Positions 1 to 6,242 of a DNA stretch of 9,375 nucleotides are shown here, one piece after another. The translations under genes and the position numbers were made by a program. This stretch comes from an uncultured Prevotella sp. GTDB lineage: Bacteria; Bacteroidota; Bacteroidia; Bacteroidales; Bacteroidaceae. Where the stretch lies: assembly GCA_934230115.1 (NCBI GenBank), contig CAKQEI010000082.1, positions 1 to 9,375 on the forward strand, given 5' to 3'. The notes under the pieces are model-generated. The model was not told the DNA's origin, did no database searches, and saw only the letters and a list, made by a program, of their open reading frames with translations. Position 1 is the first letter of the stretch. Every line of letters starts with the position of its first letter.

Positions 1-73
1 GATTCGAACCCCCGGTACCTCTCAGTACGCCGGTTTTCAAGACCGGTGCATTCGACCACTCTGCCATCTCTCC
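1..73 (-). tRNA. tRNA-Ser (anticodon UGA), 3' end cut by window edge
   Basis: Read on the minus strand, the RNA begins GGAGAGATGGCAGAGTGG, the usual start of a bacterial tRNA-Ser. The anticodon stem is CCGGT/ACCGG (46-42 paired with 34-30) around the loop CTTGAAA (41-35), giving anticodon UGA at 39-37, which reads UCN serine codons. A long variable arm follows (GTAC...GTAC stem), as expected for a class II tRNA, then the T arm with the TTCGAAT loop. The 3' half of the acceptor stem and the CCA end lie beyond the left edge. Confidence 0.97.
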
Positions 74-147
74 AATGTTTGGATGCCGATAGATGTAGTC
101 TTGCTACTGCGTTAGACTTGTATTGTCGTCTTGCTTATTTGCGGGTG

Positions 148-177
148 CAAAGGTAGCGTTTTTTATTTAACCTGCAA
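148..177 (-). promoter_or_regulatory. Promoter for tRNA-Ser (Bacteroidetes type)
   Basis: On the minus strand, TACCTTTG (155-148) fits the Bacteroidetes -7 box TAnnTTTG exactly. TTG (177-175) lies 19 bp upstream, within the usual spacing for the -33 element. Transcription would start near 141 and give a leader of about 68 nt before the mature tRNA. The rest of the 74-292 interval is A/T-rich, with poly-A and poly-T runs around 185-235, and no gene was recognised in it. Confidence 0.75.
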
Positions 178-280
178 AACTTTTTGCGACTTTTTTTGCA
201 GAAAATGAAAAAAAACTTGTTTTTAGCCCTTTTTAGTGGATAAGTATATATAATAATGTGGTTTGTTGATTGAAAATACT

Positions 281-288
281 TAACTTTG
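281..288 (+). promoter_or_regulatory. -7 promoter box immediately upstream of mutS2
   Basis: TAACTTTG matches the Bacteroidetes -7 consensus TAnnTTTG exactly. It ends only four bases before the mutS2 ATG at 293, so the expected transcription start falls at or within a few bases of the start codon. No clean -33 TTG exists at 19-21 bp. The nearest candidates are TTTG at 262-265 (15-bp spacer) and the imperfect TGTG at 257-260 (20-bp spacer). Confidence 0.6.
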
Positions 289-292
289 CACC

Positions 293-2812
293 ATGATTTA
301 TCCAAGCAATTTTGAAACCAAGATACAGTTCAGCGAGATACGCTCTCTGCTGAAAGGCTATTGTCTGAGCCAGTTGGGCAAGGACAAGGTTGACACCATG
401 GCGTTCAGCGATGATGCCGAACAGATAAACATGGCGTTGAGGCAAACACGTGAGTTCCGTCGTATGCAGGAAGAAGCGGATGACTTTCCGCTTCAGTTCT
501 TCTTCGACATGCGTGCGTCGATAAAGCGCATACGCATAGAGGGGACGCATTTGGAGGAGAATGAAATATTCGACTTGCGACGCTCGTTGGAGACTATAGC
601 GGGCATTGTGAGATTTCTGAACCGCAGCGACGACGAGGGAAACTTCGACTATCCCACTTTGCACAGCCTAACAGAGGATGTGCTGACGTTCCCCGACCTA
701 ATACGCCGCATCGACCAGATACTCGACAAGTATGGCAAGATAAAGGATACGGCTTCGCCAAAACTTGCCGAGATACGCTCGCAGCTGCGCAAGGCAGAGG
801 GCAGCGTTTCGCGTACATTATATAGCATACTGCACGCGGCACAGAGCGAGGGTCTTGTGGACAAGGACGTGACACCTACTTTGCGTGACGGCAGACTTGT
901 GGTGCCTATCGCTCCTGCCATGAAGCGAAGAATAAAGGGTATTGTGCACGACGAGTCGTCAACGGGAAAGACTGTGTTTGTGGAACCGACAGAGGTTGTC
1001 GAGGCAAACAACCGAATCAGAGAGCTTGAGGCAGATGAGCGTCGTGAGATTATAGTCATACTGACAGAGTTCTCCAAACTGGTGCGTCCTCATGTTGACG
1101 ACATTATATATGCCTATCAGCTATTGGCAGAGATTGATTTCATACGTGCACGTGCCGAATTTGCCAAGCTTACCAATGGTATAGAGCCAGAAGTGGAGGC
1201 AAAGCCCGTGGTGGATTGGATTACTGCCAAGCATCCTTTGTTGTGGCTTGCCTTGAAGAAGCAGGACAAGCCCATCGTGCCTCTCGACATAATGCTCACT
1301 AAAGACCGCCATATACTCATAATCTCTGGTCCTAATGCCGGAGGTAAGTCGGTTTGCCTTAAAACAGTAGGATTGCTGCAATATATGCTGCAATGTGGAC
1401 TGTCGATACCGGTGAGCGAGCGTTCGAAGGTGGGAGTGTTTGCCGACATCATGATCGACATAGGCGATGAGCAGAGTATTGAGAACGATCTCTCTACTTA
1501 TTCATCCCACTTGCTCAACATGAAGAACATGATGAAGCAGGCCAACGAGCGCACTTTGTTGTTGATAGACGAGTTTGGTACAGGCACCGAGCCACAGATA
1601 GGTGGAGCCATGGCTGAGGCTGTGCTCAATCAGTTTGTGAAGAAACACGCGTGGGGCGTAATCACCACCCACTATCAAAACCTGAAGCATTATGCCGACT
1701 CGCACGATGGCATAGCAAATGGTGCAATGCTATACGACCGCCACGAGATGCGGCCATTATTCCAGTTGGCAATAGGTCAGCCAGGTTCGTCGTTTGCCAT
1801 TGAAATAGCACGAAAGACAGGTATACCCGACGAGGTGATACGCGAGGCAAGCGATATTGTAGGCTCTGACTACATACAGAGCGATAAGTATCTGCAGGAC
1901 ATTGTGCGCGACAAACGATACTGGGAAAACAAGCGACAGAACGTGCATCAACGCGAGAAGGATCTTGAGAAGACAATCGCAAAGTATGAGGAAGAGATAA
2001 GGGAGCTTGCCCAGAAACGCAAGGAAATCTTGCGCCAAGCAAAGGAGCAGGCACAGGAGCTCCTTAAGGAGAGCAATCGCAATATAGAAAACACCATACG
2101 CGAGATACGCGAGTGTCAGGCAGAAAAGGAGGAGACGAAGCGACTGCGTGAGGAGTTGAACGCCTTTAAGGAAGACGTGAACGAGATAGACACCAAGTCT
2201 GCCGACGACCTTATAGAGAAGAAGATGCGACAGATAATGGAGCGCAAAGAACGCAGAGAGAAGCGCAAGAAGGAAAAGAAGGAGAATGCCAACAAGCCTG
2301 TAACAATAGGCAAGAACTTCCCAACACCTTCGGCATCAGCCGAGCAGCAGACATTTGCCGTGGGTGATACTGTGCGTATGCGTGGACTGACAACAGTGGG
2401 CACTGTGGAAAGCATAAGCGGAAAGGAAGCGACTGTTGTGTTTGGCGATGTTCGCACAAAGGTTAAGACTTCGCGCTTGGAGCATACAGTAAAGGCTCCA
2501 GAGGCTTCGAAGCCAGCCACATTTGGCATAAGCCGAGAGACACGCCAGACTATTGACTCGCACAAGCTGAACTTCCATCAAGACCTTGACGTGAGGGGAA
2601 TGCGTGGCGACGAGGCTCTGAACGCTGTGCAGCACTTCATCGACGACGCTATACTCGTGGGAATGTCGCGTGTGAGAATACTTCACGGCAAGGGAAATGG
2701 AATTTTGCGACAGCTTATACGCCAGTATCTGCAGTCGATACCCAATGTGACAGGCTGCAAGGACGAGCATGTGCAGTTTGGTGGAGCTGGAATAACGGTA
2801 GTGGACTTTTAA
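293..2812 (+). CDS. mutS2: Endonuclease MutS2 (MutS-family ATPase with Smr domain)
   Basis: The 839-aa protein is a full-length MutS2. Residues 1-290 form the MutS-like core and clamp region. The ATPase domain carries Walker A GPNAGGKS (346-353), an STYSSH signature (401-406), Walker B LLLIDE (422-427) and TTH (458-460). A charged coiled coil spans about 540-665 and ends in a K/E/R-rich stretch. An SH3-like segment (about 688-730) precedes the C-terminal Smr domain (762-839), with DVRGMR (766-771) and HGKGNG (798-803). MutS2 homologues dimerise, bind branched DNA and limit recombination; in Bacillus the protein also acts on collided ribosomes. Which role applies here cannot be told. The start is supported by the conserved MIYPxNFE opening. 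No Shine-Dalgarno is present and the -7 box lies just upstream, so the mRNA may be nearly leaderless. It converges on the nrdDG-regulator operon with nine bases between stop codons. Confidence 0.96.
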   Translation: MIYPSNFETKIQFSEIRSLLKGYCLSQLGKDKVDTMAFSDDAEQINMALRQTREFRRMQEEADDFPLQFFFDMRASIKRIRIEGTHLEENEIFDLRRSLETIAGIVRFLNRSDDEGNFDYPTLHSLTEDVLTFPDLIRRIDQILDKYGKIKDTASPKLAEIRSQLRKAEGSVSRTLYSILHAAQSEGLVDKDVTPTLRDGRLVVPIAPAMKRRIKGIVHDESSTGKTVFVEPTEVVEANNRIRELEADERREIIVILTEFSKLVRPHVDDIIYAYQLLAEIDFIRARAEFAKLTNGIEPEVEAKPVVDWITAKHPLLWLALKKQDKPIVPLDIMLTKDRHILIISGPNAGGKSVCLKTVGLLQYMLQCGLSIPVSERSKVGVFADIMIDIGDEQSIENDLSTYSSHLLNMKNMMKQANERTLLLIDEFGTGTEPQIGGAMAEAVLNQFVKKHAWGVITTHYQNLKHYADSHDGIANGAMLYDRHEMRPLFQLAIGQPGSSFAIEIARKTGIPDEVIREASDIVGSDYIQSDKYLQDIVRDKRYWENKRQNVHQREKDLEKTIAKYEEEIRELAQKRKEILRQAKEQAQELLKESNRNIENTIREIRECQAEKEETKRLREELNAFKEDVNEIDTKSADDLIEKKMRQIMERKERREKRKKEKKENANKPVTIGKNFPTPSASAEQQTFAVGDTVRMRGLTTVGTVESISGKEATVVFGDVRTKVKTSRLEHTVKAPEASKPATFGISRETRQTIDSHKLNFHQDLDVRGMRGDEALNAVQHFIDDAILVGMSRVRILHGKGNGILRQLIRQYLQSIPNVTGCKDEHVQFGGAGITVVDF

Positions 2813-2821
2813 ATATTCTTT

Positions 2822-3424
2822 TTATATTTCGTCCACTCCCACGTATCCGTGCATCACAGCATAGATGGTGAGTGCAGAGACGCTACGCATACCAAGTTTA
2901 GACATAAGATTTTTACGGTGAGAGATAATCGTCGGCAAACTCAGGTTGAGTTGGTCGGCGATTTCTTTGTTTATAAACCCCTTGACAATAAGCGACAATA
3001 CTTCAATCTCGCGAGGCGACAAAGGTGCAGAAATATTGGTTTCGACAGGAGGCAATGAAGGGAGGTTGCGTCCGTGGGCATGGGCATGCTGCTCAAGCAT
3101 TAGGATGGAGCGCAGCAGCTGCTTGGGCGGAAGACTTGTGCATATGGTATGGAAGGAGCTTAGAGCTGTCGTGTTGTCGGCAGCTGAGCTTGCCAAAACA
3201 ATGGTCTTGTGGCGCATCTGCTGAAAGAAAGGCATGTGGGCAAGCACCACACGCACGTCGACAAAGTAATGAAAGTACTGTTCTGGATGGTTGGCTTCAA
3301 GTTCTGCAAACGATCCGAACGAGTCGATGTGCATGACAGGCATTACCGACTCCAATAAATGAGTCAACCCCAATACTGCGAGAGTATTGGGGTCGACTAT
3401 AGCGATACGTGGATTATTGTTCAT
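2822..3424 (-). CDS. LuxR-type transcriptional regulator with degenerate receiver-like domain, third gene of nrdDG operon
   Basis: The protein has 200 aa. Residues 5-110 resemble a response-regulator receiver (RIAIVDPNTL start; possible acceptor D56 in YFVDVRV; LPPKQLLRSI like the last receiver helix). However, the second acidic residue of the usual N-terminal pair is Pro12, and the conserved lysine region reads HTICTSLPP with no lysine at the expected place, so normal phosphorylation is doubtful. A His-rich linker (HAHAHG, 113-118) leads to a LuxR/GerE helix-turn-helix at 134-197 (LSPREIEVL, NKEIADQLNLS, TIISHRKNL). The gene begins one base after the nrdG stop, so it is very likely co-transcribed and translationally coupled. 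Its DNA-binding domain closely resembles that of the hemerythrin regulator upstream of nrdD. It may tune nrdDG or act on other targets; no target is shown directly. Confidence 0.88.
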   Translation of the reverse strand: MNNNPRIAIVDPNTLAVLGLTHLLESVMPVMHIDSFGSFAELEANHPEQYFHYFVDVRVVLAHMPFFQQMRHKTIVLASSAADNTTALSSFHTICTSLPPKQLLRSILMLEQHAHAHGRNLPSLPPVETNISAPLSPREIEVLSLIVKGFINKEIADQLNLSLPTIISHRKNLMSKLGMRSVSALTIYAVMHGYVGVDEI

Positions 3425-3425
3425 T

Positions 3426-3893
3426 TTATTTTCTCCAAAAACGTGAGGTGATGTCGGTGAAGTCGTCGCCTACGGCGCGCTTATAGAGGCGCTGGTTGGT
3501 GGTGCGCTCCTTAAGGCAACCAAGGTGTTCAATGTATGGACCAAGTTTGATATAGTCGAAGTCGCGCTTGCGAATAGTCTTGGGGAACTGTTGTCTGCCG
3601 CTATACCAAGCCACCTTCAAGCCATCATGCTCGCGATGCAGATATTGTGCAAGTTGGCTCACATATTTAGGGTCGGCATCTCCACCCATAAAGCAGATGC
3701 AGGTTATGTCGCCGCCATACTGTTTCATAAACTGGTCGAGCACCATGGGAGTGAGAGGCTTGCCAATATTCTCCCACAGATACTGGCTGTGGCAACCAGG
3801 ACAACGGCAAGGACAACCTGTGATGTTGATAGACAGAGTCACCTCGTCGGGTATTTCCTGGAATACTATTCCTGTGTTTAGATAATTGAGCAT
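3426..3893 (-). CDS. nrdG: Anaerobic ribonucleotide reductase activating protein (radical SAM)
   Basis: The 155-aa protein is the activase for NrdD. It uses S-adenosylmethionine and a [4Fe-4S] cluster to place the glycyl radical on NrdD. The cluster motif CxxxCxxC is seen as C27-PCR-C31-PG-C34, and GGDAD (70-74) fits the SAM-binding segment of the family. An additional cysteine, C29, lies inside the motif. Length is normal for NrdG. The start at 3893 gives the opening MLNYLNTGIVFQEIPDEV, which is typical of Bacteroidetes NrdG. It follows nrdD by 28 bases and abuts the LuxR-type gene downstream, so the three form one operon. The cluster is expected to be oxygen sensitive, so the enzyme works in anaerobic cytoplasm. 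Confidence 0.95.
   Translation of the reverse strand: MLNYLNTGIVFQEIPDEVTLSINITGCPCRCPGCHSQYLWENIGKPLTPMVLDQFMKQYGGDITCICFMGGDADPKYVSQLAQYLHREHDGLKVAWYSGRQQFPKTIRKRDFDYIKLGPYIEHLGCLKERTTNQRLYKRAVGDDFTDITSRFWRK
3431..3436 (-). promoter_or_regulatory. Shine-Dalgarno site of the LuxR-type regulator, inside the end of nrdG
   Basis: On the minus strand, GGAGAA lies within the last nrdG codons, with eight bases between GGAG and the regulator ATG at 3424. The junction reads TAAAATG, so stop and start are one base apart. A purine-rich ribosome site is uncommon in this window, where other genes have A-rich leaders. It supports both the chosen start and coupled translation with nrdG. Confidence 0.65.
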
Positions 3894-3921
3894 GAGACTA
3901 TTATATTAAAGATTAAACATT

Positions 3922-6024
3922 TTAGTCCATTATCGACTTGTCCACCTCGGCATAGTAGCGACGTTTAGCCTCTTCCTGACGTGCCTGAGAGAAATTGCTC
4001 ACGCGCTTGAGATAGCCTATGATACGAGTCATGTAGTCAACGTTCTCGCTTCCGCAATGCGGGCACTTCTTGAGGTAGCGCTTGTCGATGTAGCCGCAGT
4101 CGTTGCAGATAGTGTTGGGAATGTTGAATGTGAAGTAGTTGCATCCCTCCTTGGCAGCAACGCGCAGGAGCTGGCGATACTGAGGCTTAGAGAGATGTTC
4201 CTCAAGGTTCATGTGCAGAGCCGAGCCGCCTGTAAGGTGCTCGATGTATGGTGCGCCATGTAGCTTGAATTTGTCTACGATATTAAGAGAGTCGTCCTCT
4301 ACAACGTAGAAATAGCTGTTATAGCAGTCGCGTGGCACGAAATAGCCGTCCTCGCGGTCCCACTTGGCATGTTTCACACCCACGTTCTCGGCAGGAATCA
4401 TCTCGCAATTGAACATTAGTTCCTTAGTGCGGTACTGCTTATTGTACTTCTCCACAAGTCCCAGTACGTTCTGTACGAAGTGCAGATAGTCGGGATTGTC
4501 GTTGATGGTAAGTCCCATAAACTCGGCAGCCTCCACAAGGCCGTTTACGCCGATAGTGAGATACTGGCGACTCATATTGATGTAGCCTGCGTCAAATAGC
4601 GGCAACATGCCCTGATTTTGCAAATCCTTGAGATTCTCATTGTATGCAGTCTGCACCTTATGGCAGAGGTCGATGATATGTCCAAGGAACTCCATGTAGT
4701 CCATGTTGTTCTTTACGGCGTACTGTATGCAACGGTTAAGGTTGATGGTGAGCACGCTCTTTGAGCCTGTCGACACGCCACCCGCACCAAGAGTATAGCT
4801 GAATCCGTTGTCTTGAATCTCGTTGCGCAGACGGCAGCAAGAACTCAGGGAGTCGGCGTTGTCGCTCATATAAGTAAAGAAAGAGTGACCCTCAGAGTAC
4901 ATCTCGGCTGTGAAGTCGCCCCATTCCTTATCTATAACGTCGCCATCCTTAGAGAGCAGAGCCATGGTTTCAACCGGGAATGTGAGCACAGTCTTGGTGC
5001 GCTCTTTGTTGAACCACTTCATGAATCTCTTCTGTAGCCAAGACAAAGAATCCCAATCAGGCTTTGAACCGTCGGGGAAGATGAAATCGCCGAAGAGACT
5101 TTCGAAATATGGTTTGTCGTAATAAGCGATGTTCCAGAACACAGCCTGATAGTTGCGTGCGCCAGTAGGCTGGTTGATGGAGTAGACAATCTGCTCGAAG
5201 CAGTCGGTAATCATCTTGTCGATGGTGCGCTGCTTGTTGGAGAGGTCTACCACATTGCCAACGTGCTGCCAGTAATCCTTGCCATACTCAAGACCGATGA
5301 AGTAGTTGAGATACATAAGGAACTCGGGTGTGGCACACGCTCCACTCAGCATACTTGACACCATGAACACCATGTTGACGAAACCTCCGCAGAAAGACTT
5401 GAGGTTGGTAGGCTTGGTGGAGTTGCCGCCGATAGACGAAGTGCCGCCAATGAGCCACGGATACATTGTGATGGATGCACAATAGTTGGCAAGAGAGGTC
5501 TCGTCGTTCTTGTAAATGAAGTGGTGGTTGAGTCTTTCGATATACTCATTCGCAAGCTCTTTGCCATACATTTTCTTGATGCGATCGGTGAGCAAACGGC
5601 GGTTCAGACGTATGAAGCTTGACTTGGGAAGCTCGCCTATGAGAGTGGCAATATTCTTGTGCTCCACATTGGCATTTGCGTCATACTTTGAGCTTGTTGC
5701 AGCGTTGGCTGCTTTGCAATAGTCTGTCAAAAATTTCAACTTGTCGATAGTTTCACGGTCTTCATTATGACGCTGTCGATAGAGCATGAACGACTTTGCA
5801 ACCTTATAAAAACCCTCGCGCATAAGAGCCTCTTCCACTTGGTTCTGGATATCCTCTACGGTAATACCCTCGTGTACGTCTAAGTGACTGAGTACCTTAG
5901 AGATAACACTAAGATTAACCTCCTCGTTGACCGACTGAAAAGCCTTTGTTACGGCATTCATTATCTTGTCTAAGGAGAACTGATCCTGCGACCCATCGCG
6001 CTTGGTAATTAGAAAATCTTTCAT
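3922..6024 (-). CDS. nrdD: Anaerobic (class III) ribonucleoside-triphosphate reductase
   Basis: The 700-aa enzyme reduces ribonucleotides to deoxyribonucleotides for DNA synthesis without oxygen, using a glycyl radical. Residues 1 to about 93 form an ATP-cone allosteric domain (ITKRDGSQDQF at 6-16; KVAKSFMLYRQ at 74-84). The catalytic barrel holds SSCCRLRN (394-401), the region of the thiyl-radical cysteine. The C-terminus carries a zinc site of four cysteines (C640, C643, C654, C657) followed by the radical loop RIIGYL, with G670 the expected radical glycine. Length is as expected. The ATG at 6024 is preferred: it gives MKDFLITKRDG, while the reading frame extends upstream only to a TTG at 6072 inside the leader repeats. 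NrdG follows directly. No class I or II reductase lies in this window. Confidence 0.96.
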   Translation of the reverse strand: MKDFLITKRDGSQDQFSLDKIMNAVTKAFQSVNEEVNLSVISKVLSHLDVHEGITVEDIQNQVEEALMREGFYKVAKSFMLYRQRHNEDRETIDKLKFLTDYCKAANAATSSKYDANANVEHKNIATLIGELPKSSFIRLNRRLLTDRIKKMYGKELANEYIERLNHHFIYKNDETSLANYCASITMYPWLIGGTSSIGGNSTKPTNLKSFCGGFVNMVFMVSSMLSGACATPEFLMYLNYFIGLEYGKDYWQHVGNVVDLSNKQRTIDKMITDCFEQIVYSINQPTGARNYQAVFWNIAYYDKPYFESLFGDFIFPDGSKPDWDSLSWLQKRFMKWFNKERTKTVLTFPVETMALLSKDGDVIDKEWGDFTAEMYSEGHSFFTYMSDNADSLSSCCRLRNEIQDNGFSYTLGAGGVSTGSKSVLTINLNRCIQYAVKNNMDYMEFLGHIIDLCHKVQTAYNENLKDLQNQGMLPLFDAGYINMSRQYLTIGVNGLVEAAEFMGLTINDNPDYLHFVQNVLGLVEKYNKQYRTKELMFNCEMIPAENVGVKHAKWDREDGYFVPRDCYNSYFYVVEDDSLNIVDKFKLHGAPYIEHLTGGSALHMNLEEHLSKPQYRQLLRVAAKEGCNYFTFNIPNTICNDCGYIDKRYLKKCPHCGSENVDYMTRIIGYLKRVSNFSQARQEEAKRRYYAEVDKSIMD

Positions 6025-6070
6025 TGTATTTAGTGATATATTTTTGACAACTTTTAAAATCCGAAAACGC

Positions 6071-6124
6071 AAAAAGTTTTCCGTTTTGGAAAACTTTTGG
6101 AAAACTTCTACAGAAAAAGTTTTC
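6071..6124 (-). repeat. Four AAGTTTTCC-like repeats forming two potential hairpins in the nrdD leader
   Basis: Plus-strand reading shows AAGTTTTCC (6074-6082), GGAAAACTT (6088-6096), GGAAAACTT (6099-6107) and AAGTTTTC (6117-6124). Two units of TTTTGGAAAAC are exact tandem copies (6084-6094, 6095-6105). AAAAGTTTTCC (6072-6082) and GGAAAACTTTT (6088-6098) make a perfect 11-bp inverted repeat with a 5-nt loop. GAAAACTT (6100-6107) and AAGTTTTC (6117-6124) make an 8-bp stem with a 9-nt loop. In the nrdD transcript both hairpins lie in the leader, and the second is followed by a run of U. They could be protein-binding sites or a weak attenuator; the sequence does not match the usual NrdR box. Confidence 0.65.
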
Positions 6125-6149
6125 TCGATTACACTCTCGAAATCGCTTG

Positions 6150-6157
6150 CAAAGATA
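6150..6157 (-). promoter_or_regulatory. nrdD: -7 promoter box for nrdD-nrdG-regulator operon
   Basis: On the minus strand TATCTTTG fits TAnnTTTG exactly. Transcription would start near 6143, giving a leader of about 120 nt that contains the repeat cluster at 6071-6124. No TTG was found at the proper -33 distance, so the promoter may be weak or need an activator. Confidence 0.55.
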
Positions 6158-6191
6158 ATATAAAAAAACGACTTGCGTATGGTTATAGCAC

Positions 6192-6218
6192 AAAAAAAGC
6201 GGAAAAATTTTCCGCCTT
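6192..6218 (-). terminator. Intrinsic terminator after the hemerythrin-LuxR regulator gene
   Basis: On the minus strand AAGGCGGAA pairs with TTCCGCTTT (GCGGAAAA/TTTTCCGC core at 6215-6208 and 6206-6199), and the stem runs into seven T (6198-6192). It lies 25 bases after the regulator stop at 6243. It also lies upstream of the nrdD promoter, so it separates the two minus-strand transcription units. Confidence 0.85.
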
Positions 6219-6222
6219 AAAT

Positions 6223-6237
6223 CTTGTTAAAAACAAG
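6223..6237. repeat. Small inverted repeat CTTGTT-AAA-AACAAG
   Basis: A perfect 6-bp inverted repeat with a 3-nt loop lies between the regulator stop codon and the terminator stem. It is weak as an RNA hairpin (A/U-rich) and may only add to 3'-end structure. Confidence 0.4.
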
Positions 6238-6242
6238 TAGAA

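Noticed and set aside
1..300. Integrated element at the tRNA-Ser gene
   Set aside because: No integrase, no repeated tRNA 3' end and no shift in gene type is seen. The tRNA 3' end, where attachment sites usually lie, is outside the window.
2116..2770. Minus-strand reading frames of 82-149 codons opposite the mutS2 3' half
   Set aside because: They are shadows of the clear MutS2 frame, with biased S/R/C-rich composition and no family resemblance.
6025..6072. Upstream extension of nrdD to a TTG start at 6072 (16 more residues)
   Set aside because: The added residues (MRFRILKVVKNISLNT) are not typical of NrdD, the start would lie inside the leader repeats, and the ATG at 6024 gives the usual ATP-cone opening.
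6071..6124. NrdR boxes upstream of nrdD
   Set aside because: The repeats (AAGTTTTCC type) do not resemble the ACACwATATATwGTGT type of box, and their spacing does not match the usual NrdR pair.
6199..6215. GCGGAAAA/TTTTCCGC palindrome as an operator for nrdD
   Set aside because: The seven T after the stem on the minus strand and its place just after a stop codon fit an intrinsic terminator better.
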